Source of the DNA: Candidatus Parabeggiatoa sp. nov. 2
Lineage (GTDB): Bacteria > Pseudomonadota > Gammaproteobacteria > Beggiatoales > Beggiatoaceae
DNA: 44,707 bases
Assembly: GCA_002085445.1 (NCBI GenBank)
Contig: NBMI01000003.1
Location: 1-44,707, forward strand
Direction of reading: 5' to 3'
How positions within the stretch are numbered: the stretch's first letter is position 1; the number at the start of each line of letters is the position of its first letter. A model generated the notes under the pieces. The model was not told the origin of the DNA. It saw nothing but the letters and a program-made list of their open reading frames with translations, and searched no databases. A program made the translations under genes and the position numbers. Shown here one piece after another: positions 1 to 9,667 of this stretch.

Positions 1-230
1 AAGACACCGCCTTTGTCGTTAATATTGAACTCACTTACTTCAACAGCAGCTCGTCAAAAATGTTGCTAGATTTGTTTGACAGATTGGAAGAAGAAGTGGC
101 AGAAAATGGTAAAAATATTACCGTGAATTGGATTTATGACGCGGACAATGACAGTGCCGAAGAATACGGCGAAGAATTTCAGGAAGATTTAGAATCGTTA
201 ACCTTCAATTTAGTTCAAAAGGACGAGTGA
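1..230 (+). CDS. SiaC-family (DUF1987) regulatory protein, 3' part
   Basis: The window opens inside a reading frame (first full codon at position 3) that runs to a TGA at 228-230, about 75 residues. The visible part reads ELTYFNSSSSKMLLDLFDRL near its start, then an acidic stretch with VNWIYDADNDSAEEYGEEF, which matches the C-terminal half of the DUF1987/SiaC family. Family knowledge: SiaC is a small phosphoprotein switched by the SiaB kinase and SiaA phosphatase, and in Pseudomonas it activates the diguanylate cyclase SiaD. Its phosphosite lies in the YFN(T/S)SS stretch, and serines are present there. The next gene on the same strand is a nucleotide cyclase, but 510 bp of repeat-rich spacer separates them, so a shared operon is uncertain. 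The start and N-terminal half lie outside the window. Confidence 0.8.
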   Translation, partial: DTAFVVNIELTYFNSSSSKMLLDLFDRLEEEVAENGKNITVNWIYDADNDSAEEYGEEFQEDLESLTFNLVQKDE

Positions 231-739
231 ATGAACACCTTTTATGTATGCTCAGCACCGTTTTGGTAATTGGTATAGTGCACACCCTCATAAATTTTAT
301 CCCGATAGTCGAAATGACAAGAGGGTTAAAATAAGATTTGTCACTGAGTCGAAATGACAAGAGGATTTTCATGTCATTCTTCCTTAAGGATGTGAGGAAT
401 CTTTAGTGTCATTTCGACGGCAGGAGAAATCTTGCCGATAGTCGAAATGACAAGAGGGTTTTCGTGTCATTCCGACGGCAGGAGAAATCTTAACACATTG
501 GTAAAATTGTCATTCATTAAGGATGTGAGGATTCTTCCTTAAGCAAGATCACTTATAACGGTGTGCAATCTAATTTTGCTAGAAGCGCTTTAAACAATTG
601 TTTATTATCTCATAACCCACTCAAGCACACCTTCTAGGATAAACGTTTATAACTGATTGAAATATAATTAATTTAATTAACCCTTCACCATTCGCCCTTG
701 GCGAAGGGATTAATTAGTTGACGATCTTATTGAAATATT
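231..739. repeat. Gene-free spacer with GTCGAAATGACAAGAGG-type dispersed repeats
   Basis: No credible gene. GTCGAAATGACAAGAGG recurs near 309, 348 and 431. The related element GTCATT(T/C)CGACGGCAGG followed by AGAAATCTT occurs near 409 and 465. Two copies of TTAAGGATGTGAGGA (near 385 and 519) add to the pattern. Similar TCGAAATGAC / AGATTTCTC words return at 12.85-13.7 kb. There is no clear Shine-Dalgarno sequence before the cyclase start at 740. Confidence 0.7.
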
Positions 740-1993
740 ATGAAAAAAAAACCGACACTGTTTCGTAACGAAGAGGAGGTGCTGACAAGAGCCACTCACG
801 TTTTAGAGCAGTTTCAGGAACAAGACACACAGCTCAAAAAAGACTATGAACGCCTACTCAAGGACTATAAAAAGCTCTTCAAACATACAAAATTATTGGT
901 CAAAATGAGCGATCAGCAACAAAGCCAATTAACCACTTTAACAGAAGGGCTACAATCCAGTAACATCGAATTGCAAAACAAGGCTGAAGAAGCCGAAGAA
1001 GCGGTGCGGGCAAGCGAAAAAAAGCTGGCCCAATTCCTAGAAGCTATACCCGTCGGAGTATTTGTGGTGGATGCCAGCGGCAAACCCTACTACGCCAATC
1101 AAAAAGCACAACAGATTCTTGGCAAAGGCATTATCCCATCATTCACCGCCGAAGAATTGACAGAAATTTATCAAGCCTATCTCGCCGGCACCACCCAGTT
1201 GTATCCCCAAGAACGCCAACCCATTGTGCAAGCATTGAAGGGCAAAATCTCTAGCGTTGATGATATAGATATCCACCAAAACGACAAAATTATCCCCATC
1301 GAAGTTTGGGGAACTCCCATCTTTGAAGAAAATGGCAACATAACTTACGCCATTGCCGTCTTTCAAGACATCACCGAGCGTAAACACGCCGACGAGGAAC
1401 GGATTCAATTTACCAAAAAACTTGCAAAACTCAATCAGGCTTACGAAAGATTTGTTCCCAGTCAATTTTTAAGCCTGTTAGACAAACAAAGTGTTATTGA
1501 TGTCCAACTAGGCGACCAAATTGAAAAAGAAATGACCCTCTTATTTGCCGATATTCGCGAATTTACCTCCCTTTCAGAAGAAATGACACCACAAGAAAAT
1601 TTCAATTTCCTTAATGCCTACTTGAGCCGAATGACACCTATCATTCACAAATATCATGGCTTTATTGATAAATACATTGGTGATGCGATTATGGCCCTGT
1701 TTCCAACGAGTGCGGATGATGCCCTCCAAGCCGCCATTGGCATGTTAAAAACCTTAGCCGATTACAATAAAACCCGAGGCCGTCCGGGACGGCCTTGCTT
1801 TGGGATTGGCATTGGTATCCACACGGGATGCCTCATGCTAGGCACCGTGGGCGGCCAAAATCGCATGGATGGCACAGTGATTTCAGATGCCGTCAATTTA
1901 GCCTCTCGTTATATAGAACGCTGTGAACATTTTCAAAAAGATGGCGTACCTGACGATTGGGATGGCGTAGAAGCATTGGACAGTAAATGTTAA
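740..1993 (+). CDS. PAS-domain class III adenylate cyclase
   Basis: 417 residues, no signal peptide or membrane segment, so cytoplasmic. Residues about 10-100 are a charged coiled coil, 95-215 a PAS domain ending in DITERK, and 255-400 a class III nucleotide cyclase domain. Visible catalytic elements: LFADIREFTSL with the first metal Asp, IDKYIGDAIMALF with the second Asp and an adenine-selecting Lys, DGTVISDAVNLASR with Thr as partner specificity residue and the Asn/Arg transition-state pair. The Lys-Thr pair is the class IIIb adenylate cyclase signature, so cAMP is the likely product. The PAS module closely resembles one in the 16367-20950 kinase. Odd: after NLASR the chain diverges and stops about 28 residues later, shorter than usual for the family. 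The start lacks an obvious ribosome binding site. Confidence 0.88.
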   Translation: MKKKPTLFRNEEEVLTRATHVLEQFQEQDTQLKKDYERLLKDYKKLFKHTKLLVKMSDQQQSQLTTLTEGLQSSNIELQNKAEEAEEAVRASEKKLAQFLEAIPVGVFVVDASGKPYYANQKAQQILGKGIIPSFTAEELTEIYQAYLAGTTQLYPQERQPIVQALKGKISSVDDIDIHQNDKIIPIEVWGTPIFEENGNITYAIAVFQDITERKHADEERIQFTKKLAKLNQAYERFVPSQFLSLLDKQSVIDVQLGDQIEKEMTLLFADIREFTSLSEEMTPQENFNFLNAYLSRMTPIIHKYHGFIDKYIGDAIMALFPTSADDALQAAIGMLKTLADYNKTRGRPGRPCFGIGIGIHTGCLMLGTVGGQNRMDGTVISDAVNLASRYIERCEHFQKDGVPDDWDGVEALDSKC

Positions 1994-2042
1994 TGGAATG
2001 GATAGTTAAAGTACAATTATTGCTTATGAACAAGGAATTAAT

Positions 2043-2935
2043 CTAAAAAAAACGACAAGGATTGCGTATAAACAAGGATTTAATCAATCTTTAAAGTACA
2101 ACTAAATCTTTGAAGTACAACAACTACAAGAATTATTTGCCTCAAGACGAATTTCATCGCATTGGGTGTGTGTTGTTTTTTTAGAAAAGGGCCTTCAATT
2201 AAATCAACTGACTCAATTTGACAACATGGCCCTAAACAAACAACTACAAGGATTGCGTATAAACAAGGATTTAAAAAAATTCCGATGTTTCAAAGACATC
2301 GGATTTTTAGTTCATGAAAGTTAAAATTCTAGCCGTTTGCAGTATAAATCTTTGAAGTACAACAACTACAAGGATTATTTGCATCGAGACGAATTTCATC
2401 GCATTGGGTGTGTTTGTTGTTTTTTTTTTAGAAAAGGGCCATCAATTAAATCAACTGACTCAATTTTATAACATGGCCCTCAAACAGCGACAACAAGGAT
2501 TGCGTAATGCCGCGGATTTATTCAATCTTTAAAGTACAACTATTTGAAGTACAACAACTAACTACAAGGATTTTTTGCCTCGATACGGATTTCATCGCTT
2601 TGGGTGTGTGTTGTTTTTTTTAGAGTTGCGTAATGCCGCGGATTTTATCAATCTTTAAAGTACTTCTTTGAAGTACAACAATTACTAGGATTTTTTGCCT
2701 CGATACGGATTTCATCGCTTTGGGTGTGTGTTGTTTTTTTAGAGAAAGGCCTTCAATTAATTCAATTGAATCAATTTGATAACATGGCCCTCAAACAGCG
2801 ACAACAAGGATTGCGTAATGCCGCGGATTTAATCAATCTTTAAAGTACAACTATTTGAAGTACAACAACTAACTACAAGGATTTTTTGCCTCGATACGGA
2901 TTTCATCGCTTTGGGTGTGTGTTGTTTTTTTTAGA
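2043..2935. repeat. Intergenic array of about five imperfect repeat units
   Basis: A core of about 70-80 bp starting TTTGAAGTACAAC and ending GGGTGTGTGTTG plus a T run occurs near 2113, 2350, 2550, 2665 and 2863. Between cores lie shorter modules, AAGGATTGCGTA and a GGGCC...GGCCC hairpin (near 2189, 2436 and 2745) with an AT-rich interior containing TCAATTAAATCAACTGA. Units differ by small indels and substitutions. No open frame spans the units, so this looks like non-coding repeat expansion between the cyclase and the first large kinase. Confidence 0.85.
2274..2309. terminator. Terminator-like hairpin
   Basis: CCGATGT - TTCAAAG - ACATCGG stem-loop with A-rich sequence on the left and ATTTTTA on the right, so it could act in either direction. 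It lies about 290 bp after the cyclase stop and may end that transcript. Confidence 0.55.
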
Positions 2936-2939
2936 GCGT

Positions 2940-2978
2940 CCAAACTAAAGTTTGGAGGACTGCCAAACTAAAGTTTGG
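2940..2978. repeat. Two copies of the palindrome CCAAACTAAAGTTTGG
   Basis: Perfect 16-bp palindromes at 2940-2955 and 2963-2978, separated by AGGACTG. The same family (CCAAACTWWAGTTTGG, often flanked by GTC and CAG) recurs at 8258, 8284, 8507, 12292, 15427, 15459, 20962, 20999, 21023, 21319 and, with TTGAG in the centre, about three times at 24.59-24.68 kb. Most copies are close to gene 3' ends. Confidence 0.85.
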
Positions 2979-3270
2979 ATTCCTGTAGTTTAGCAGTGCC
3001 AAGTTAAAACGGGTCGATTCCTGTTACCCGTCAATAGAACATTGACAAAGTAATAGTTTGTAAAAATAAGATTTTGGTGGATTATCTATAAGTGGTAAGA
3101 TTGGAAATTCAATGAGAATTGATAATTTCAAATTAATAGTTGATAATTCTTGAGCCTCTTGCAAAATTTTCCTAGCTCGCCTTGCGAATATATCGCGTAG
3201 CTTCGAGCCGAAAGTTTCGTCGGTGTTGCATATGATCGTTTGTAGTAGTTGCTTTAGCAACTCATCCGTT

Positions 3271-3377
3271 AGTCGCTAAAGCGACTACTACGAACCGGTT
3301 AGTCGCTAAAGCGACTACTACGAACCGGTTAGTCGCTAAAGCGACTACTACGAACCGGTTAGTCGCTAAAGCGACTA
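3271..3377. repeat. 30-bp tandem repeat, 3.5 copies
   Basis: Units start at 3271, 3301, 3331 and 3361 (last partial). Each contains the palindrome AGTCGCTAAAGCGACT followed by ACTACGAACCGGTT. Units are identical. The word is a relative of the GTAGTAGGCGCTTTAGCGCC repeats at 12.65 and 38.6 kb. Not a CRISPR: there are no unique spacers. Confidence 0.9.
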
Positions 3378-3442
3378 GATAAAAGCTCAAGTTGTAACGG
3401 TGTTATAGCATTTTTATTTTGCGTAAACTACATCACTCGTAG

Positions 3443-3470
3443 GGGCAAACCTGCGTGTTTGCCCTTTTTT
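3443..3470. terminator. Terminator-like hairpin GGGCAAAC/GTTTGCCC
   Basis: Perfect 8-bp stem GGGCAAAC - CTGCGT - GTTTGCCC followed directly by TTTTTT on the + strand, about 100 bp before the first large kinase. The form matches an intrinsic terminator, but the sequence also looks like a dispersed genomic repeat, so its function is uncertain. Confidence 0.45.
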
Positions 3471-3572
3471 GTATTTCACATCAGCGAAAAATGCTAGAAG
3501 TCTAAATTCTAGCGAAATGATGGTCAAATATAAATTACCAATTACCCATTACCAATTACCCATTACAAAATC

Positions 3573-6500
3573 ATGTACAAATTAACCGTTTCTATCGCGC
3601 TTGGTTTACTCGGATTTTGGCTAAATTTTTATCCACTGACTTTTTTAGAGCAAAACCAAGCCCATTTCTTTTTCGGCTTAGTATTTCCAATGCTCGTCTC
3701 ACTGGCGTGGGGGTGGAAATACGGTTTGCTATCCGCAACGCTTGGCATGGGCTGTCAAACCTTATGGTTTTTGTCAATACCGAGTCATGGCTGGGGACAA
3801 GTTATTATAATACCACTATTGACGGTGTGGATTGTTTGGCACGGCTGGTGTGCCGAGACAAAAAAAGATAGGGTTTGCACCAATCCCTATTTAGCTGAAA
3901 TCCCATTGAGAATCTTCAACACCATCATACTCTACACTGTTTTCATATGGGTATTTCAATTCAATCCCCCGCCTTGGGCACCCGAAATAACGGCAACATA
4001 TGCCCCCCTCGCGTTTATTAATTTGGTTGCGGTAACGCAATTGATTAATGCTTATATCGTCTTGCTTATAGCAGATGCGCTGTTGAACATAGACATTATT
4101 AGAAGAATATTCAGGTTAGAAGAAAAGAAGATAAACACAAGTTATATTATCAGTGTTGCTATTTTATTCGGATGTGCTTTCTGGATAATTGACAGCATTG
4201 TTGATTACCTCGTATTCAGGGTGGGTGAAGACTCTTTTCTTGATGCACTGATATTAGAACTCTCGCCTTATAAATTGTATGTGAGAACGGCGGTGTTTTT
4301 TGCCTGTCTGTTGGCTGGATTACTGATATCAAAGTACCTGCGCCAATATAAAGAAAGTGAAGCGCGATTTCGTTCTCTGGTTGAATCCAGCAGCGATTGG
4401 GTGTGGGAAGTAGACAAAAATAAGTGCTTTACTTATAGTAGCCCAAAAGTGAAGGACATATTGGGATACCAACCCGAAGAAATTATTGGCAAAACGCCAT
4501 TTGAATTAATGCTTCCTGAAGAAGCTCAACGTGTTAGCAAAATACTCAAGGAGAGACTTGAACTTCATCAGCCCTTTACAGCGGTGGACAGCATAAAAGT
4601 CCACAAAGATGGAAGACACATTGTTAATGAAACAAGCGGTGTACCCTTTTTTGATGCCAGCGAAAATTTTATAGGGTATAGATGCATTGCTCGAGATATT
4701 ACTGAGCGCAAACTGGCCGAAAAAGCTCTGCGAGAGAGCGAAGAGAAATTTCGCAATCTGGTTGAAAGCATCAACGACTGGTTGTGGGAGATTGACGAAA
4801 ATAACATTTTTACCTATAGCAGCCCACTCTCACGCGAATTATTAGGCTATGAACCCAATGAATTGATCGGTAGATCACTGTTTGACTTCATCCCCGATGA
4901 TGACGCACAGCAAGTAGAAGAAATCTTCATGTACAGCGCAGAAAACCATGAATCCTTCGTCGGCATGGAAAACATCGTTCTTCACAAAGACGGCGGAGAG
5001 ATTTTTATGGATACCAGCGGTACGCCGATTTTCGATTCATCGGCGCGTTTTCGTGGCTATCGCGGCATAGGACGTGACATCACAGAACGCAAACTGGTAG
5101 AAGAAGCGTTTATCAAAGCAAAACGCACACTCCAAGCACGGAATATGTTTAACAACGTTCTCGTCCGCTCAACCACCGAAGCACAACTCCTGTCCGAATT
5201 TTGTCGGTTAATAGTAGAAATCGCTGGGTATCGTTTTGCTTGGGTTGGTTTTGCTGAAGATGACGAAGAGAAACGCGTGAGGCCTGTAGCGCACTTTGGT
5301 TATGAGGAAAGGTATCTGGAGACAGTGAATATCACTTGGGCGGATACCGAAATGGGACAAAACCCCACCGGCATTGCCATCCGCACGGGTAAGGCAGCCG
5401 TGGTGCAAAACATCGTGGAGAATCCACAAAAAAACCATTTTAACCCGTGGTGTACACAAACGATCAAACAAGGTTACGCAGCCGCCATTGCCCTGCCCCT
5501 GCTTGCCAACAACAAAGCCTTTGGCGCGATCACTATTTGCTCAACAGAGACAGAGGCCTTTGATAACGATGAAATTCGCTTATTGCAGAATCTGGCCAAT
5601 GATCTGGCATACGGGATTATCGCCTTGCGAGATGCCGCAGAGCGCCGAGCGGCCGAAAAAACGCTAAGAGAAAATGAACGTTTTCTCCAAGGTATGTTTG
5701 ACGCGATTCAAGACGGTATCCGCGTTTTAGATCGTAACTTAAATGTTCTGAGAGTCAATGCGTGGATGGAAAAGATATATGCCTCCCATAAACCGCTGGT
5801 TGGCAGGAAATGCTACGCCTACCAGAATAAAAAATCTCCTTGTTCTTGGTGCCCCTCCCTAAAATCCATTGAAACGGGTAAGACTTATAGCGAGATCGTA
5901 CCTTATCCCTCTCTTAATAATCCGATAGGCTGGAGTGAAATTACCACATTTCCTCTCAAAAATGATGATGGCTTTGTGACGGGTATTATTGAATACATAA
6001 AAGACATCACCGAGCGCAAGCAAGCTGAGAGAGTCTTAGAAGAATATAACCGCAAACTAGAACGCGAAGTTGAAGAGCGTACTGCGGCTATTGTAGAAAA
6101 CAATGCCTTGATGTATGCCACTTTAGAAGCGACAGCCGATGGCATTTTAGTGGTTTCTTTTGAGGGAGAAATATTACTGTATAACCAACAATTTATTGAT
6201 ATGTGGCAGATTCCATCAACCATTAGAAAAGGTAATGACTACTGGAAAGTAGTAAGCTTTGTGTCGCAACAGTTGAAAGAGCCTGAACAGTACCGTGTTC
6301 GAGCAGAACAAGTGCAAACTCAGCCAGACGTGGAACACTATGACTTACTTGAATTTAAAGACGGTATGTTCTATGAACGTTACTCAAAACCCTACCAACT
6401 GGACACAAAAACGGTGGGGCTGGTATTAAGTTTTCGTGACATCACTCAGCGCAAGCAAGCAGAAGACGCGTTGCGAGCGAGTGAAAACAAATACCGAAGC

Positions 6501-8243
6501 ATCCTTTCCCAGACTTCCCAAGGCTATTGGTTGATAGACGCAGAATCTAAAACCACAGAAGTCAATCAATCTCTATGCCAAATGCTTGGACATACGCAGG
6601 AAGAAATGATAGGGAAAACGCCGATTGAATTTCTTGATGAAGATAAGGATCTGAAAGTCTTTAAAAGTCAAATCAGCCAGCAACCTAATCAACGCAATTA
6701 TGAAATCAGTTTGATAAGCAAAGACGGACGTTCTATTCCCACTTGGTTTAATGCCACAACTCTCCGGGATGAGGCAAACCATTTCATGGCTTCCTTTGCT
6801 ATGGTGACTGATCTGACTGAGCAGAAACGTGCAGAAGAAACCTTGGCACGGGCTAAAGAGGCAGCCGAAGCCGCCAACCGCGCCAAAAGTGAATTTTTGG
6901 CTAACATGAGCCACGAACTGAGAACGCCGTTAAATGGCATTTTAGGCTTCGCCCAAATCCTCAACTATGATAAAACCTTAAATGCCCAACAACGCGATGC
7001 CATCCACACCATCCAACAATCTGGCGAACATTTGCTCACCTTGCTCAATGACATCTTAGACATGTCCAAAGTTGAAGCCGGGAAAATGGAACTACAGCCA
7101 AAGGATTTTCATTTTAAGAATTTTCTCAAGGGGATTGCCGACATCATTCAAATTCGCGCCCAACAAAAAGGCACTGGTTTTTTATCTGAATTTTCCTCAG
7201 ATTTGCCAATCGCCGTGAATGCTGATGAAACGCGATTACGCCAAGTGCTGATTAATCTACTCGGTAATGCTGTCAAGTTCACAGAGCTTGGTAAAGTGAC
7301 TTTGAAGGTAAGTCAGCGTGAAAATAAAATCCATTTTCAGGTTGAAGACACCGGGCATGGTATTGCCCCAGATGAGTTGGAAACCATCTTTCAACCTTTC
7401 CAACAAGTGGGTGATCAGAAACATCAAAACGATGGGACTGGACTGGGTTTACCTATCAGCAAAAAGCTTGTGGAAATGATGGGCGGTACGCTAAATGTCA
7501 AAAGTACCCTTGGCAAGGGCAGTGTTTTTTGGTTTGACTTAGCACTGCCCTTTGTGAACGAATGGCGGCCGGTTGATAATATTTATGAACGGCATGTCAT
7601 TGGATTTAAAGGAAAATCACGCATCATTTTGGTGGTAGATGACAAAAATGCTAATCGTGCCGTGCTAGTCAATCTGCTTTCACCGCTTGGTTTTGAGGTA
7701 CTGGAAGCGTCCAATGGTGAGGAAGGATTTGAAAAAGCCTTGGCAAAACGACCCGATGTGATTTTAATGGATTTAGTCATGCCGGTGATGGATGGTTTTG
7801 AGGCCACTCGCCGGATACGCCAATCGGCTAAACTTCCCGATGTGGTGATCATCGCCGTTTCAGCCAGTGCCTTTAAACAGGATCGCCAAGACAGTTTGGC
7901 GGCCGGCTGTGACGATTTTATTGCCAAACCCATATCAACCGATGAAATGTTGGACAAGTTGCATAAGCAGTTGAAATTAGAATGGGTGTTTGGCACTGAC
8001 AATCTTGAATCTCAAGACAGTTTGCATAGTTCAGAAGAAGCCCCGTTGGTTGGCCCCCCAGCCCAAGAAGCTAAAATGTTGTACAAACTCGCCATGCAAG
8101 GTAATGTGGGCCGTCTTATTGAACAAGCAAGCCAATTAGAAAAAACCGATGACAAATTAAAACCTTTTGCCACAAAACTGCGGCGGTTAGCAGAAGAATT
8201 TCAAGTGCGAAAAATCCGTGAATTGATTAAACTCTATTTGTAA
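3573..8243 (+). CDS. Membrane-bound hybrid sensor histidine kinase with five PAS domains, GAF and receiver
   Basis: 1556 residues. Residues 1-255 contain about seven to eight hydrophobic helices, a membrane sensor. Then PAS (about 264-380), PAS (391-506), GAF (520-687), PAS (698-816), PAS (847-963) and PAS (973-1087), most ending in DITERK-like signatures. A linker leads to HisKA with [16 protein letters not shown] (phospho-His 1114), HATPase_c with N-box DETRLRQVLINLLGNA (about 1218-1330), and a receiver (about 1350-1463) with ILMDLVMPVMDG (Asp 1400). The last 60 residues are helical, shared with the 10398-12252 gene, and end VRKIRELIKLYL. PAS 3 has cysteines 747, 757 and 760 (CSWCP), possibly a metal or redox site. 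The signal sensed is unknown. It is followed at 315 bp by a REC-kinase on the same strand. No clear Shine-Dalgarno; heptamer-like ATTACCA/ATTACCC repeats sit just before ATG. Confidence 0.93.
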   Translation: MYKLTVSIALGLLGFWLNFYPLTFLEQNQAHFFFGLVFPMLVSLAWGWKYGLLSATLGMGCQTLWFLSIPSHGWGQVIIIPLLTVWIVWHGWCAETKKDRVCTNPYLAEIPLRIFNTIILYTVFIWVFQFNPPPWAPEITATYAPLAFINLVAVTQLINAYIVLLIADALLNIDIIRRIFRLEEKKINTSYIISVAILFGCAFWIIDSIVDYLVFRVGEDSFLDALILELSPYKLYVRTAVFFACLLAGLLISKYLRQYKESEARFRSLVESSSDWVWEVDKNKCFTYSSPKVKDILGYQPEEIIGKTPFELMLPEEAQRVSKILKERLELHQPFTAVDSIKVHKDGRHIVNETSGVPFFDASENFIGYRCIARDITERKLAEKALRESEEKFRNLVESINDWLWEIDENNIFTYSSPLSRELLGYEPNELIGRSLFDFIPDDDAQQVEEIFMYSAENHESFVGMENIVLHKDGGEIFMDTSGTPIFDSSARFRGYRGIGRDITERKLVEEAFIKAKRTLQARNMFNNVLVRSTTEAQLLSEFCRLIVEIAGYRFAWVGFAEDDEEKRVRPVAHFGYEERYLETVNITWADTEMGQNPTGIAIRTGKAAVVQNIVENPQKNHFNPWCTQTIKQGYAAAIALPLLANNKAFGAITICSTETEAFDNDEIRLLQNLANDLAYGIIALRDAAERRAAEKTLRENERFLQGMFDAIQDGIRVLDRNLNVLRVNAWMEKIYASHKPLVGRKCYAYQNKKSPCSWCPSLKSIETGKTYSEIVPYPSLNNPIGWSEITTFPLKNDDGFVTGIIEYIKDITERKQAERVLEEYNRKLEREVEERTAAIVENNALMYATLEATADGILVVSFEGEILLYNQQFIDMWQIPSTIRKGNDYWKVVSFVSQQLKEPEQYRVRAEQVQTQPDVEHYDLLEFKDGMFYERYSKPYQLDTKTVGLVLSFRDITQRKQAEDALRASENKYRSILSQTSQGYWLIDAESKTTEVNQSLCQMLGHTQEEMIGKTPIEFLDEDKDLKVFKSQISQQPNQRNYEISLISKDGRSIPTWFNATTLRDEANHFMASFAMVTDLTEQKRAEETLARAKEAAEAANRAKSEFLANMSHELRTPLNGILGFAQILNYDKTLNAQQRDAIHTIQQSGEHLLTLLNDILDMSKVEAGKMELQPKDFHFKNFLKGIADIIQIRAQQKGTGFLSEFSSDLPIAVNADETRLRQVLINLLGNAVKFTELGKVTLKVSQRENKIHFQVEDTGHGIAPDELETIFQPFQQVGDQKHQNDGTGLGLPISKKLVEMMGGTLNVKSTLGKGSVFWFDLALPFVNEWRPVDNIYERHVIGFKGKSRIILVVDDKNANRAVLVNLLSPLGFEVLEASNGEEGFEKALAKRPDVILMDLVMPVMDGFEATRRIRQSAKLPDVVIIAVSASAFKQDRQDSLAAGCDDFIAKPISTDEMLDKLHKQLKLEWVFGTDNLESQDSLHSSEEAPLVGPPAQEAKMLYKLAMQGNVGRLIEQASQLEKTDDKLKPFATKLRRLAEEFQVRKIRELIKLYL

Positions 8244-8557
8244 CGTTTAGCTGGAGTCCAAACTTTAGTTTGGCAGCCGACGTCCAAACTTTAGTTTGGC
8301 AAGCGTCCTAGATTAAGTCCGAAGTCCGGAGTCCAAGATTTATCTTGGACATCTATTTATACTCAAGAAGGGAACAAATTTTCAGGCTAAAGTTTTTCTC
8401 CGAAAAACTTTAGCCTGAAAAGGACTTTTTGAGAAACAAAAATAACTTAAGCAAGCCCCAACGGGGCGACATTAATAAAGCCTGGGGCAGCGCCCCAGGA
8501 AATCTGCCAAACTAAAGTTTGGACTCCTGTATAACCAAACAATTAAGTGAGATAAAC
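8244..8557. repeat. Spacer with palindromes, mobile hairpin and dispersed repeat
   Basis: Just after the kinase stop lie palindromes CCAAACTTTAGTTTGG at 8258 and 8284 and a sister copy at 8507-8522. From about 8360 to 8505 a dispersed element (ACTCAAGAAGGGAACAAA ... GAGAAACAAAAATAACTTAA ... CCAACGGGGCGA ... GGAAATC) matches a copy at 32659-32770. The copy here carries an extra perfect hairpin at 8379-8421 (TTTTCAGGCTAAAG...CTTTAGCCTGAAAA) that the 32.6-kb copy lacks. Confidence 0.85.
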
Positions 8558-9667
8558 ATGACGAATACTGATAAAGGCACAATACTCATCGTAGATGATG
8601 TCCCGACTAATTTAAAGGTACTATTTACCTATTTAGGTGAACTCGGTTTTAACATCTGTGTTGCAGAAAATGGTGAAGATGCTTTAGAACAAATGCCTTA
8701 TGCTGAACCAGAGCTAATTCTACTAGATGTGATGATGCCGGGCATAGACGGATTTGAAACTTGCCGCCGCTTAAAAGCCAATGAAGAAACCCGTGACATT
8801 CCAGTGATTTTTATGACAGCGTTGTCCGAAACGGTGGACAAAGTAAAGGGCTTTAAACTGGGAGCCGTTGATTACATCACTAAACCGATTCAATCTGAAG
8901 AAGTGCTAGTCCGCATTACCGCGCACCTGACTTTAAGGAGACAACAAAAAACGCTTGAAAAACAAAAACGCCAATTACAACAACAGAATAGTGAGTTAGA
9001 GGCCTTCGCTCACACCGTCGCTCACGATCTCAAAAATCCCCTAAACGCAATAAGGGGTTTTAGTGGCATCCTGATTGATGATTTGGCCCCTCAAATAGAT
9101 TCAGAATCGCTGGAATCTTTACGAAACATAGAAACGGCTAGTGAAAAGATGGCTGACATCATTAATGCCTTGCTTTTATTGGCAAGTGCCCGTAGCCAAG
9201 AAGTACAAATGAAAGCATTCGATATGACTGAAGTCGTCACTGGGGTGCAGCAGCGTTTAGCTCACATGATTGAAGAATATCAAGGCGAAATTATCACGCC
9301 AACAACGTGGCCGACAGCACAAGGCTATGCGCCTTGGATTGAAGAAGTTTGGACAAATTACATCACCAACGGCTTAAAATATGGGGGCAAACCACCGCGT
9401 TTAGAATTAGGCGCAACGGCTAACGAAGAAAATGGTTACATTCGCTTTTGGGTACGCGACAATGGGCCGGGCCTCACCGAGGAAGAACAAAGCCATTTAT
9501 TTGTACCCTTTACCCGCATTAGCCAAGTACGCATTGAAGGACATGGTTTAGGATTATCTATTGTGCAGCGGATAGTTGAAAAATGCCGGGGGCAGGTGGG
9601 CGTAGAAAGTCAAGAGGGTTATGGGAGCACTTTTTATTTTACCTTACCGATGAAAGGTGAAAGGTAA
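8558..9667 (+). CDS. Receiver-histidine kinase (REC-HisKA-HATPase)
   Basis: 369 residues from the ATG at 8558, chosen because it aligns with the start of the paralogue at 13944; an upstream TTG at 8519 lies inside a palindromic repeat and is unlikely. Residues about 5-122 are a receiver with LILLDVMMPGIDGFE (phospho-Asp 57) and YITKP. A coiled coil (about 125-145) leads to HisKA FAHTVAHDLKNPLNAIRGF with phospho-His 156, then HATPase_c with N-box YITNGLKYGG, DNGPGL and GHGLGLSIVQRI. It is soluble. This layout suits a relay step that takes phosphate on Asp57 and modulates its own kinase. The likely partner is the hybrid kinase just upstream, since the same pairing recurs in the next two genes. 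Confidence 0.92.
   Translation: MTNTDKGTILIVDDVPTNLKVLFTYLGELGFNICVAENGEDALEQMPYAEPELILLDVMMPGIDGFETCRRLKANEETRDIPVIFMTALSETVDKVKGFKLGAVDYITKPIQSEEVLVRITAHLTLRRQQKTLEKQKRQLQQQNSELEAFAHTVAHDLKNPLNAIRGFSGILIDDLAPQIDSESLESLRNIETASEKMADIINALLLLASARSQEVQMKAFDMTEVVTGVQQRLAHMIEEYQGEIITPTTWPTAQGYAPWIEEVWTNYITNGLKYGGKPPRLELGATANEENGYIRFWVRDNGPGLTEEEQSHLFVPFTRISQVRIEGHGLGLSIVQRIVEKCRGQVGVESQEGYGSTFYFTLPMKGER

Noticed and set aside
3024..3260. 78-codon minus-strand frame containing ARRARKILQEAQEL
   Set aside because: Overlaps repeat-type sequence, has no ribosome binding site or domain; could be a relic of a protein tail but not supportable.
3271..3377. Possible CRISPR array
   Set aside because: Identical 30-bp units directly joined; no unique spacers and no cas genes.
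8519..8557. Upstream TTG start for the first REC-kinase
   Set aside because: It lies in a CCAAACTAAAGTTTGG palindrome, and the paralogue aligns from the ATG at 8558.
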